The notes: generated from the sequence alone by a model not told the origin. A DNA stretch of 32,998 nucleotides from Phaeoceros laevis (GCA_049999765.1 JBNGIQ010002658.1:1-32998); one strand, 5' to 3'. Shown: positions 17,412 through 28,207, numbered from the stretch's first letter. Numbers and translations are program-made.

Positions 17412-19948
17412 ATGGCGCACAGGCAATTGGATTTTTCCACAGATTCGGCAGCGTTATCCACTTTCGAGACTCTCCCGCTGACTCCTCCTCCCAAGCCCAA
17501 TGGGCGATCCCAGATTCGCTCCCCTGCACCAGGTGTTCCCCCATTTTCCGACTCCCATCCTCATCGGACATTCCGCTCCCTCTCGGCGTCCTCGTTTGCT
17601 TCTGCTTCTGTTCTCTCTTCTCCTCTCAGGCCGCAGTCAGGCTCTGCTTCAGAATCCAGGCCTGCTGCCATGCCCGTAGCTCCAATGAGGTCTCCCTATG
17701 CTCAAACTTCCCCTTTTAGTCCCGCATCTGCCAGGCCCGGTCCTGCAGTGGCTTCTTGGCCATCCTTTACCAGGGAACCTCCGGTGCTTAAGAACGCTCC
17801 GCATTTCCACGGTGAGGTGGTGCAACCTAGTATGAACCGCCTTGTTTCCATGGAGAGGGGAGAGACATTTGAGGATCAAGCGCTGTCGCTTACATCTGGT
17901 GACAAGCAGCAATGGCAACGCGCCAGCAGGATAGTTCGGGTTCTTGTTGCAATCAGGCAAATTTTCAGGTCTGGTATGCGACCAACGAAGAAGCTCTTTT
18001 TGCTGATTCTGCTCAACTTCACATACTCGGCCATACAATTCCTCATCGGACTCTTCACAGGACGTATTGGTAAGATGGTCAGTTGATCTATCTCGTTCAG
18101 TCCTTTGTTTTGCTCCTGTCGCCAGAAATGATCTTCAGAGCTATATTCCTGACTCTGTACGAGCCACACTTCGATGTATATTGCAGACCTCGTGTCTGAC
18201 TCTTTTCAGGCACACTATGGTGTTTTCTTGTCAGATTCTGTGTCTGACTCTTCAGGCACACTTTGGTTTTTTTTGCAGGTCTTGTGTCGGATTCGTTTCA
18301 TCTAACATTCGGATGTGGAGTCCTCACACTTTCGCTCTATGCCATGACAATTTCACAAAACAAACCCGATTCCGTCTTCACATATGGGTACGATGTTTGT
18401 CGGAGCTGCTTGCGTGCACAGTGAGACTTTGTACCCCATTGCTAAACTTTGCTTCTTTGTAGATACAAGAGACTGGAAGTTTTAGCGGCCTTTACAAATG
18501 CAGTAAGAGTTCTGCTCCCCCATGTGAACCTGGCTAGCAATGGATACTATTATGGTTGTTGCTAACTCTCACGTGTCTACGTGTCTGTGTGGCAGCTATT
18601 TCTTCTCTTTCTATCATTTTCTCTTGCTGTTGAAGGATTACATGCCTTCATTCAAGACGAATCTGCACATAAGTATACCATTTGCCACTCCCCTTGCTGC
18701 TTCTTACTTGATGAGTGAAGTGTCTTTCTAATGAAAGTCCTCTCTGGGCAGGCACTACTTGATAGTTTCAGCAGTCACCAATCTTGTTGTGAATCTCCTA
18801 GGCGTTTGGTTTTTTCGACATTATGCGCGGCTTCATGTTGGTATGGTTCAGCCTTCTTGATTTTTGCTTATTTAGCTCTGGAAAGCGATTTGTAGGTTAC
18901 CTGCTGTAACCATAAGATTTCCATACTGTTTTTCTGGGACCAGTCCCGGTTTTATTGTGTGTGCAGGTTGATACTGTCCTTCAAATCAGACCATCATGCA
19001 TGCAAATGTGTCATTATTTTGCAATAGCCGGACCTGGTTGCCTTGGATATCTTAGTCGGGGGCAAGTCCGAACTTTCAGATCTTGCGTTGAGGCCTAACT
19101 GAAAGCGACTATTGCTTATCCAGTGTACAGGAAGGCAGAAGATATGAACCTCCATGCTGTGTGCCTCCACGTGCTTGCTGATTCCATTCGAAGGTGAAAG
19201 AATTCTTCACTAGAACACTCCTGCAAATATTCAGCTGTCCAGGCTTGTTCCCTCATATTGCAATTTTTCACCGACTGTGAGACTATTTGGCTGCGCAGTG
19301 CAGGAGTAATTCTAGCATCCTGGCTATTGGCAATTGGGTAAGCATTCGCGGGCACCCATAGTGTGAGCACGTACACCAACCTGCCTATTTCTCATCTTCG
19401 GCTGTTGCAATAACTGCAGTATCACGAATGCCGAGACTCTATGCTACCTACTGGTGTCTGCAAGTGTGATTTTAATGACCCTTCCCATTTTTAAGGCATC
19501 TGGAGGAGTTCTTCTCCAGATGGCTCCAACTGGAATTTCAAGCTCTGCTTTTCACAAATGCCTACGGCAGGTTCTTCCTCATCTCCTTGTCGTGGTCCGA
19601 TAGTTTTGACTTTATTGTGTAACCTAACTATGTGCCCCTTCTAAACCTTGAACTGTATTCTTCGACTTGTGGAGGTGCTTATGTTCGAAGGTGTTGCGGA
19701 GTGTTACATCAGCCGCTTCTGGGACATGGCCCCTGGTGCAGTGGTTGGAACTTTAGTCTTGCGGGTAAGCTGGATCTTCAGTTGTTGCGAAGCACTGTTT
19801 TGACGTAGGAGGGGGAAATTTCTCATAGTCAGGTGCATGTCAGGTTAAGAAAGAGGCGGATGAGCAAAAGATATTGAGACATGTCCATAGCGTATACAAC
19901 GACCTCGGAGTGCAGGATCTGACTGTTCAACTAAACAGAGACCGTTGA
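17412..19948 (+). CDS. MTP12: Cation diffusion facilitator, MTP12-like zinc transporter
   Basis: Members of this CDF branch (plant MTP12, animal ZnT5) work in early secretory compartments, where Arabidopsis MTP12 pairs with MTP5 to load Zn2+. Exons: 17412-18069, 18279-18387, 18463-18502, 18596-18672, 18752-18840, 19124-19193, 19299-19337, 19420-19570, 19675-19764, 19844-19948; phases close to 475 aa. The first 190 residues or so are Ser/Pro-rich and probably cytosolic. The membrane part shows LVSDSFHLTFGCG, YGYKRLEVLAAFTNALFLLF, HYLIVSAVTNLVVNLLGVWF, AEDMNLHAVCLHVLADSIRSAG and FKASGGVLLQMAP, and the C-terminal domain ends NDLGVQDLTVQ. The second zinc-site helix keeps HxxxD (HVLAD) but the first reads HLTFG. 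I chose the ATG at 17412 (AACCATGGC) over an in-frame one at 17382. Intron 1 contains repeated copies of its own acceptor. Confidence 0.95.
18070..18278 (+). repeat. MTP12 intron 1 with tandem copies of its 3' splice site
   Basis: Segments GCAG|ACCTCGTGTCTGACTC (junction after 18186) and GTCAG|ATTCTGTGTCTGACTC (after 18234) precede the used site GCAG|GTCTTGTGTCGGATTC (after 18278). The 44-48 nt period includes the shared string CAGGCACACT(A/T)TGGTGTT/TTT. A weaker fourth copy (CCTGACTCTGTACGAGCCACACTTC) starts near 18148. Confidence 0.82.
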
Positions 19949-20060
19949 TGCTTCTTGGTAGGCAATCGCCATATGAAGAGTACACCATGTACAGAGCTTT
20001 GGACCTTGTAACTTGTAACTTGTTCGGGGGCGAATTAGAGCTCCACAGATTTTTGCCCAT

Positions 20061-20076
20061 AAACCCTAAACCCTAG
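20061..20076 (+). promoter_or_regulatory. Double telo-box upstream of the Era-type GTPase gene
   Basis: AAACCCTAAACCCTAG lies 68 nt upstream of the proposed start codon. This telomere-like motif is a known promoter or leader element of plant genes for ribosomes and translation, which fits a ribosome-assembly GTPase. Confidence 0.7.
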
Positions 20077-20143
20077 TGCGGTCTCGAGTCCGCAATGTGG
20101 TTTCTCTTGTCGCCAATGAGTCCCGAAATTGGAGGGAGAAGAG

Positions 20144-22546
20144 ATGCAAGCACGGAAAGGTCTGCTGAGGGCCGGCGGTACTACATTGTCGCGCTACAGT
20201 CAGTCGCAACACTCGTCTGTTTTACGGTCTTGTCTCGAGGAAAGCATCTGTCACGGTGGCTTGGTGGACGGTGCCATAATCAAGACAGTGCGTGCTGTAT
20301 TCATTCAATCTGCAAATTTTGGATCTCGGAGAGGCTGGGATAGCTCAGGCTTGCTATCAGGGCACGTAAAGTCAGGAAGAGCAAGGATTTGGGCTCGTCC
20401 TGTCTCATCAGTTGTGGAGGTTGATCAGAGCTCTTCTGAACCTAAGCAGCATGATGGAGATGCCACGGGACAGGGACCAGCCTTGGAGGAGGAGTCATCC
20501 AGTAGTCAGGATGTAGTGGAAGAAGAATCATCAAGAGCAGGCACAAAAATTCACGATTGTCATACTGCGTTGGCAGAGTCGGTCGTTCAGGAAATTAGAC
20601 AGAGACTAGCAAAACGGAGGGCTCTAGGAGGGGAGGACACTTCCAGAGATCATTCAGATTCAATTATACATGAGCTCCGCGACAAGGTAGCAGGCATAGA
20701 TGCAGAGTTGGATGTTGCCGGAAAAGTGCTTAAGCAAGCGTTTGAGATACTCGAGGCAGACGGCTATGTTCCGGAGACTGAGCAGAGGTCGCTCTCTGTG
20801 GCAGTCGTGGGTGCGCCCAATGCTGGGAAATCAGCACTTACAAATCAGCTGGTGGGTAATTTGAATTCGTATGTATTCACCTGATTGCAATAAAAATTGC
20901 TGCCACATGACCTTGTCCATTCACCTGCTTGTTGATGCAAGATATCTTTTACTCTGCCGTTTTGAATCTTCTTTGCTAGCCGGATAGTTTGGTTGACTTC
21001 TTCGTTGGTTTGCAGTGGGGCGCAGCTAACCGAGGTGGTGATGGTGGCGGCAGGTAGGCTCGAAGACCTCAGCAGTTTCTCGAAAGACCAACATCACACA
21101 CTCCGACCATCTGGGCGTGTACACAGAGGGCGATGCACAGCTGGTACTTGATTGTTGTTGAATGTTCTCTGCATGTAACTGATCATGCCCTTAAGCGGTC
21201 TGGAGTTTTGGAGTTCTTGAAGTTGGTCTTTGATACATTGACGGATCCCTTTGGTTGCTAGGTGATTCATGACACACCAGGATTGACCATTGATGCAAGA
21301 GGCTACCCTATCCGGAGTTCTAGGATTGCTGCAGTTGACAGTGCATGGCAGATGACTGAGACCTGCGAAGCATTGGTGATTGTTGTGGATGCGCATCGGC
21401 ACATTGCCAGGTTTGTGTGCTCTGACAGCAGCTTTTGCAATGATTTGTTGCTTGCGAGACGCATGATTTGTTGTAGAAGATTTTTCTATTTCTGACGATG
21501 AGATAATTTGTCTCCTCAGAGCAGATAAGCGAGTAGAGCGGCTAACACGAAAGCTGGCAGGCGAAGATGACTGGGAGAAGAAAAGGGTTCTTTGCTTGAA
21601 CAAGGTCGACCTTATCGAAGACAAGAAGGCACTGTTACCTCTTGCAGAAGAATTTAGTAATCTTGCATGTTTTGACAGGTGAGACTTTTTCGTATTCTCT
21701 GTGTGAGAACTTCGATAGTTAGATTCTTATGAGCACGAAGTGTGACCACAGGCTTGCATACGTTTCTGATGTATTTCTCTGTTTTACTTTTTTTGCCAGG
21801 ATCTTTATGATTTCGAGCAAAACTGGGTCTGGAGTTAAAGATGTTCGTGATTATCTAGTAGATCAGGTTTGTTAGTGTACTTCGTTGTTGTACCTCTGCC
21901 TCTTAAGGATGGCACCCGTTTTGCGTGTCTTACTTTAAGCTCTGGTTGTTGTGTTCCTTGTGCTTGTCTGTCGGCAGGCTATCTTGAGGATATGGGCGTA
22001 TGAGCCTAATAATCGGACACAAAGGTTACAGGAGGATCTAGCGTTGGAAGTTGTCAGGGAGCATTTGTATGACCGCCTCCATATGGTAAATTGTCTCACA
22101 TCATACATCTACACGTTTTCTGAAACTCCGCTCAGTCATTATTAGCTTGTCCTACGCTTGTTCGGGACTTTGATGATTAAAGATGCAACCTCGTCCTTAA
22201 TGTCTTCAACGATGTCTGCAGGAAGTTCCTTACGCTATTAATCATCGTCATGTGTCTTGGGAAACTCGGGTGGATGGATCAATTCGCATTGAACAGCAGC
22301 TAATTGTGGCAAAAAAGGATCACAAGAAGATTCTAATTGGTAAAGGCGGTGAACTGATCAGGCAAGTCCTAACTTCTCAATGCGACTGTTCACCTTGTTA
22401 CGATGGAGAAATGCTAGCTGAAGTGGCATTTCGTTTGCTCTTTCAGGAAAATAGGCACGAGTGCACGCTTGGACCTTCAGAAGCTGTTAGATTGTCCCGT
22501 CCATTTAAGGTTGAATGTCAGAACCAAAGAGGGCTCTTGGAATTAG
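20144..22546 (+). CDS. Era-type GTPase, organellar ribosome assembly
   Basis: Era proteins bind the 3' end of small-subunit rRNA and help assemble the 30S-type subunit; this one has an organellar extension. Exons: 20144-20851, 21054-21143, 21262-21410, 21520-21678, 21800-21866, 21978-22085, 22222-22361, 22447-22546; phases close to 506 aa. Motifs: G1 GAPNAGKS (residues 223-230), SKTSAVSRKTNITH (switch I), G3 DTPG (270-273), G4 NKVD (343-346), G5-like SSK, then a KH domain with IGKGG and C-terminal ARLDLQKLLDCPVHLRLNVR. The first 220 residues are a basic/Ser-rich leader and a Glu/Ser-rich linker; the upstream frame is closed by a stop at 20117-20119, so the ATG at 20144 is used. The last intron (22362-22446) must be GC-AG (CAG|GCAAGT) to recover the KH C-terminus. 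Whether it serves mitochondrion or chloroplast cannot be decided (compare plant ERL1/ERL2). Confidence 0.94.
22362..22446 (+). other. GC-AG intron in the Era-type gene
   Basis: Donor CAG|GCAAGT and acceptor TTTCAG bound an 85-nt intron. Splicing here restores the conserved KH-domain tail; reading through gives an unrelated tail. GCAAGT is the known consensus of the rare GC donor class. Confidence 0.88.
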
Positions 22547-23118
22547 CATCTTAAATCTGGATGAATCGGTGCTCGGTCTGGTCGTCGGTCCACTGCTTCA
22601 CCTACGAATGATGAAGCAAATCTCTCTAGTGTAGCTCTCTGCGGCCTTCAACTAAGTTTCTGCCACATTGGTAATCATCCCCTCTAAATGTGCCCCTTGT
22701 GTTATTTTGAGTTATATGTCCATTGCCCAGGCAGGTGTTACTTTTCTGTATGTTATCTCCATCTGAAGAAGCAGAAACTCTGAAGTGCTTGATGGGTCCA
22801 AGAGGACCACACAAGCCTGTGTACACTACTGCAGAGGTATCCAGTGGACGATAAAACGGCCAAGTGACTCATAGTGAACACCTGTCGATAGAGGCAGCCC
22901 GCCACGTGGAAGCCAGAGAACGAGGAAGCGGCCACTGCGACACGTACACTGAGCCAAAATTTGGTGCCGTTCCTGCTCGGAGGCAATGCGAATGCCTCGG
23001 TCGCGTCGAGCTTCTTTGAGAGTTGCCTTCGATTCCGTCCTCAGATTTTCGCGTCCAACTGTTTCGTCATCGCAACAGTCACAGCACCGCATTTCAGTTG
23101 CGAATCTGCAAGTGCAGA
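22547..23118. other. Spacer between the Era-type and PLGG1-like genes
   Basis: This 570-nt stretch holds the 3'UTR of the GTPase gene and the promoter and 5'UTR of the next gene. The frame of the next gene stays open upstream of its ATG to about 23023 but without another ATG. No separate gene is supported. Confidence 0.5.
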
Positions 23119-25342
23119 ATGGGCGGCTTTGCTGCATTGCGTGATGTTGGACTGCGCGCCTCCGGCTCTGGCTTGTGTTCACTGGATATAGTGGCTGACA
23201 GTAGTGGGGCTTTGCCTGCAAAATTGGTTACAAGCAGGCAGCGACAGGGAAGCTTCGTCCTAGGCAAGCAATTTGAGGGCCCAAGGATAGGAGGCGGTGT
23301 ATTGAGCGCAAGATGGAAGTGGAGGACGTCAGAATTGCTCGGCAGGGAGCTGAAAGTGCCTGTGAGGAAGGTGATCCCGGGGCCGCCAAGTCCAACCAGG
23401 GTGAGAGCCACGCTGGATGCCGAGCTCTCTGAGCAGGTATCCGGCCACGGGAGGCAGCTCCGGCCATTCCAAATTGCGCTTGCTGCTGGCCTGCTGGTGG
23501 CTGGCGAGAAGGCGCTAGGAGTGGGGATCGCGCAGGCGCAGGTTGTGCCTTCCGGCCTCCCTGCCGCAACTGTAGGCATGCTCATCCTGGCCGGGGCTCT
23601 CACGGGCATTGACGCTGTCAGTCCCAAGTACTCCAAGAAAATCGTGTCCTTCTTCATGCCTGCAACCGAGCAATTCCAGCGCTGGATGCCGCTCTTCTAC
23701 ACTCCCCCGCTGGTGATGTTGCCGGTTGCTGTGCAGAAAATGACAGTGGGACAAGGTGGAAAGCTGCTTTTCCTGGTAGGTACGTTCTTGTCCAGATCAT
23801 AGTTGTGTGCTTGTCGTTAGCGAGTTTTAGGTCGAAAATCTTCAGAGCGTGATAAGCACTTTGTGATCCTTTTGCCTGTAAATTCCAGGTTCGGCCTGGC
23901 TTGTCAATTTGCTTGCAATTGGCGTTCTCGCTTCAGCAGCAAGAAAGACTTTCAATGGCAGGCTCGGCGAAGCTCCGAACATGGGGACAACTGCTCCGTT
24001 TGGGATATGGGAAATGCTGACCTGGGTTGGAATAGGAGCAGCGAGCTTTGGTGTGGCTTATGCATCACCAGCAGCTCTGGGTAACCCAGCGACAACAGCT
24101 GCCCCATTCTTCGCTTCTGCGACAGTTTGTGGCTTCCTTCTTGGTTCACAGTGAGTGAGCTTCCCAATGTTTGACCTTGAAACTTAGCATATGCGCTGCC
24201 AGTTGCAAAAGGAGCTTGCTACATTCTTGTGCATTTGTCCAATTTCTAAGAGACAGTATTTTGCTCAAAAAATTATTCCTGATGTGGCTGCAGCTTACCT
24301 GGCCCTGTGAAGAAGTTTGTGCATCCTGTTCTCACGTCTGCAGCTTTCACAATAGTGGCAGCTTTCTTCTTTGGCATCTTCACAGATCAGAGTTTTTTTT
24401 CGGTTCTCGGTTGGTTTCTGCACCTCGACGTATGCCTGTCTCAAATCTGCTTTGAGGACGAATCAACTTTTGCTAAAAATCGCAATGTTTTCACAGGTCT
24501 GTATCTGACCAGGGATGTCAAGACACCGGGTGGTGGAGATGTGTTGATGGCATTTCTTGGTCCCCTTACTGTTTCCTACGCGCTTACCTTGTTTCGTCAA
24601 CGTGGGGTAATTTTTTCTAGCTGGGCTTTCCATTTGACAACTTGTCGACAACTTTATGCTAGGTGCACAACTTCACATGATCTCTTTTTTTGTAAACCCA
24701 CAGATCTTGAAGCGTCATGGCCGGGAAGTGTTGGCTGTTGTGCCAGTAGCTGGGCTGTTCTCACTAGTCCTCACAGGAGTGGTTGGTCGGCAACTAGGGC
24801 TGAATTCTGAACTCATTCGGTCAGTTGCAGCTCGAAGTGTTGCCTTGCCATTCGCTGTGCCCATTGCGAAGACTTTGCAAGGTAACTGCGGATATGAGCA
24901 TCCACCTTACCGCAGCTGTAGAATCCACAGCATGTGGTTCTGAAGACTGGGGTAAACTTGCACTGTGCAGGACAGGATTCTCTGGCAGTAGCAGCAAGCA
25001 TCATCACAGGGGTGCTAGGTGCAAACGTCTCTAACTGGTTGCTATCCAGGACAAAAGTACAAGATCTTGTGGCACGGGGTATTGCGACTGCCTGCAGGTA
25101 ATAAACTCATGAGTCGTCTAATCCTTTTCTAAGAGTGCGTTCTAACCTCCCCATTCAAGTGAGACAGCTGACCTTCGGTGCTGAATTGTGTGGACAGTTC
25201 CCATTCTTTCGGGTCGGCATCCGTTGCAGCAGGGGAACCCGACCTGATGCCATTCTGTGCTGTGGTGTACGTTTTGATGGGGGCTGTTTGCTCTCTACTA
25301 TGCACAGTACCGGCAGCCAGAAACATGTTGCTGCTGCAGTAG
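23119..25342 (+). CDS. PLGG1: Plastidal glycolate/glycerate translocator, PLGG1-like (LrgA/LrgB family)
   Basis: PLGG1 sits in the chloroplast inner envelope and exchanges glycolate for glycerate in photorespiration. Exons: 23119-23779, 23889-24150, 24294-24409, 24497-24606, 24704-24881, 24971-25097, 25198-25342; phases close to 532 aa. The N-terminal 115 residues or so are a Ser/Arg-rich transit peptide. The LrgA-like part includes SKKIVSFFMPATEQFQRWMP and LFYTPPLVMLPVAVQ. The LrgB-like part includes LPGPVKKFVHPVL, GGGDVLMAFLGPLTVSYAL, LFRQRGILKRHGREV, ASIITGVLGANVSNWLLS, RGIATACSSHSFGSASV and LMPFCAVVYVLMGAVCSLLCT, close to the plant family as I remember it. The first ATG after the upstream region was taken as start. 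Several hydrophobic spans agree with about 12 membrane helices. Identity is firm; the exact substrate is by family. Confidence 0.94.
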
Positions 25343-25512
25343 GTCATTGTTGAGCAGTGGCAGGCGCTGCCCATTCTGTACCCTATCCTTCCGAGCGGAA
25401 ATGCAAGCAAAATGATCTCACGCAGCTGCATAATAGCTCTCAACCATCCGAGATACTCAGCAAGATGCAATTTTGCACGGCTTCCGAATGAATGAAATGA
25501 ACGAATAATAAA

Positions 25513-25864
25513 GGGCGGATTCCCATGAGGACGGTTCCGGTTCCGGATGAGTAACGGGCACGGGCTGTTGCCCGTGACTCGCGATCTCGAGAACATGCTT
25601 GTTGTTGGCAGGCCAACAGTCATAGGATTTTTAAGCTCAAGTAGCCAGCCACACATTTTTAAGCTCAAGTAGCCGGTGTGGCTGGTGGATGACGGGCTGC
25701 TGGCCGTATCCCGGAGCCGAGCCCGAAGATGTAGAGTGTAGACCTACTTAAATAAAACCCTCCACGCGTTTTCCGAAATCCCCTACATGAGGCTTATTTT
25801 AGCCTACATTTTTTTGTCGTGACGCGGGTTCCGGAACGGAAACGTGCTCATGGGAATCCGCTCC
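25513..25864. mobile_element. MITE-like element with terminal inverted repeats (about 352 bp)
   Basis: The ends are inverted copies: GCGGATTCCCATGAG at 25515-25529 and its exact reverse complement at 25847-25861, with imperfect pairing extending about 35 nt inward through GGTTCCGG/CCGGAAC strings. The inside carries two direct TTTTTAAGCTCAAGTAGCC copies (about 25627 and 25657), an inverted pair CCAGCCACAC/GTGTGGCTGG (about 25643 and 25675) and a small hairpin CACGGGCtgttGCCCGTG (about 25560). It has no coding capacity. No clear target-site duplication is visible, so the superfamily is unknown. Confidence 0.82.
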
Positions 25865-26187
25865 AAGTGGGTAAGCCTCTTACTATTTTTCGACAATTTT
25901 ATGCATGTGCATACAAGTTGTTAACTTGTTAAGTTGATACAACTGTTACAGATCTGTATTATATTCGATCCAAGGGCTGCCAGTGGCACAAAATCATTGT
26001 TGAACTAGTCGAGGACTCAAGGTCGCCCAGTTCGCAAGCAACATTTCGCGTTCCGACTAGGGGTGCCGTTCTGCCGAAGCAGCTTGGTCGTAAACTAGCA
26101 CCTTGGCCTAGCACACCCCAAAGGCCATTTCTGCCAGCAACGCCATAGGAAGCTGTTTCTGGCTGCAGCACCCGCGCGGAAGCGAAT
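25865..26187. other. Spacer and presumed promoter of the 26188 gene
   Basis: Moderately AT-rich left half and GC-richer right half; no gene, repeat or TATA box could be supported. Confidence 0.45.
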
Positions 26188-27271
26188 ATGGCGTTGGTAA
26201 GAAAAATGTGCCTTCACACGCAGTCTGCTTTGTCACCATCTTCGTACGTTTCCTGCATTTTAATATGCTGCGTGCAAAGGCTGAGCGAGTAGCTGATTTT
26301 GAGGCTTCTTTTTCACAGGCGCAATTACTGGAGCGAGACCGTCACAAGTACGCAGATGCAGAATACCAGTTCCTCCAAGTCTGCGTGCGGGATTTGGGTA
26401 CATATCTATGGTCCTGACGTCCTTGCACAAGACTTAATATTGGGAGGTGAACAGCTAGCTTGCAGTTCCAAGGAAGCAGCTGGCTGGGTAGGTACATCTG
26501 ACAACAGTCCTAGAGGGGCATGTGTGTGTATGTGATCGACCAATTGTGTGTGCGTGATTGACCAATTGCAAGCGCCGGGTGTGCAGATAATAGGATATCG
26601 GTGAAGAGCCCCGCCGCGCAGAAGAAAGTGATGGTGCAGTTCTTGAAAGATTTGCAGCAGGCAGCGTATCGATATCAGGTAAGTAGGTAGCGGGACCCGA
26701 ACCTTGGAAGCCCTCAGGCTACTTCCAAAGTGTGAAATCTGATTGTAGCCAACTTGTGGTGGTGCGCATGTCTGCTGTTGAATCAGGGGCAACCTATCCC
26801 ACTCGCGAGCCTACAGCAGAATATTAATCCGAGGCAGCAGCGTGGCTTCAGGCAGCCATATGTGCATTCCTATTACGTTCCGCCTCAGCCTCCCTTGTTT
26901 CAGAATTGGACACGCCCTGCGGCCACCCTTATGCTTTCAGCAGCTGGCACCACCAAACGGCGGGGCATCCGCAGCAGTATTATCAGTCTTTTCACCACCA
27001 GCACCATGTTTCAATGGCCTTTCCTTCATATGCCGCCACTTATCAGGCTTGGGTGCAGCAACATCATACCCACAATCAGCAGCTCCCTGCGCATATGCCT
27101 GGTCAGGGCTCTCATTTTCCTGGCCATGGGCCGCCTCAGGGCAACTCTGTTCCGCCTCGGCCTCAGAATTCATCGGTGCAGATGGCTACGCAGGTGGGAG
27201 GTGCCTTAACAATGGCAGTGGTAGCAAATATTCTTGCAGGTTTGTTGCAGGGCCTTCTTGGTCTGGGCTGA
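26188..27271 (+). CDS. Unknown protein: helical N-terminus, Pro/Gln/His-rich C-terminus
   Basis: I do not recognise the family. Proposed exons: 26188-26196 (MAL), 26319-26397, 26587-26678, and a last part from 26787 to the stop at 27269-27271. The joined N-terminus reads MALAQLLERDRHKYADAEYQ, then FLQVCVRDLDNRISVKSPAA and QKKVMVQFLKDLQQAAYRYQ, which looks helical or coiled-coil. The tail is rich in Gln, His, Pro and Tyr and ends in a hydrophobic stretch (GGALTMAVVANILAGLLQGL). The last exon is open in one frame to about 26940 and the convincing tail is in another frame from about 26904. Either a 62-nt intron 26842-26903 (weak donor C|GTGGCT, good acceptor TTTCAG) is removed, giving 200 aa in phase, or there is a one-base frameshift. 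The tail suggests an RNA- or membrane-associated low-complexity protein. Confidence 0.6.
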
Positions 27272-28207
27272 TAATGAGCTTCGTGCGATGAAGTTCGGAG
27301 AAACATCACGTGGAGAAGGTCTCGACACAAGTTCAAAGGTCTGCTCGCAAGCTTCTGCTTTCTGCATATGCTTCCAATGTTCATGCCCTCGGGGGCTCTA
27401 GATAGATCTGGGACTGAACAATGTTGGCATATACAGCAAGTGTACAGCAGGGCTTAACTAAAGATTGTCGGTATGAGGAAATATGTCCTCGTTCTCACAG
27501 TGCTGGTCTCCTACAAGCTAGTTCTAAACTGAGTTTTTTTACCACTTTTTCTTCCTGCTGCTGCACTAAGTGTCTCATGCGTGTGTTTCAGAGTTGTAGG
27601 CAAAACCAGGCAGACTCTTACCCAGTTATTCATCACCTCTTGACCTTGAGACCAGGCTCTGAATAGTTGGATTGGAGTCTTCAGTGCATTAGTCTAGGGT
27701 GCGGCAGCTCTAAAACCTTCAGGAGGCAAATGGATCTGCTACGTTATGAAAAGTTTTCACATACAGTAGTCAGATAATTACAGTCCACTCTGTCCACTCG
27801 GTACAAGTAGCGGATTCGTGTGTGGTGACTCTGGACGCTGCCCCAACAAGCAGCTTCCAATTGTCCACCACCTTGTTCTGTAGACCTCTGCTAGGCATTG
27901 CAGGCTTGCAAATTTACGGCGTCCACGGCTTTGAGGGGTTAATCCATGCTACTGATTCTGTGACTGCAGCCATATCCTCCTTATGCGACTCCCACCATCC
28001 TCCATCCAAGAAGGAAAAATTTGATGCAAATAATGTGCAACGCTATTAAAGTTTCCTTTCCAAAATTTTGAAGCACCGAGGTGGGATACTTGGCGAAAAC
28101 AATAACTTTCGCTTTCTAGGTATGGTTTGCATTTAGAATGCTTTTTCTAAACCCAAACCATGACGGACATACGCAGTAGTGATACACTATGCCCTCGAGC
28201 AAAGCAC
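27272..28207. other. Convergent spacer (3' ends of two genes)
   Basis: The 26188 gene ends from the left and the exchanger gene ends from the right, so the stretch holds two 3'UTRs. Open frames near 27421-27666 and 27822-28049 match nothing I know. A T-rich run (27535-27550) is the only notable tract. Confidence 0.5.

Noticed and set aside
22252-22554. Era C-terminus without the last intron (tail ending GLLELAS)
   Set aside because: The GC-AG splice recovers a KH-domain tail that matches the family; the unspliced tail does not.
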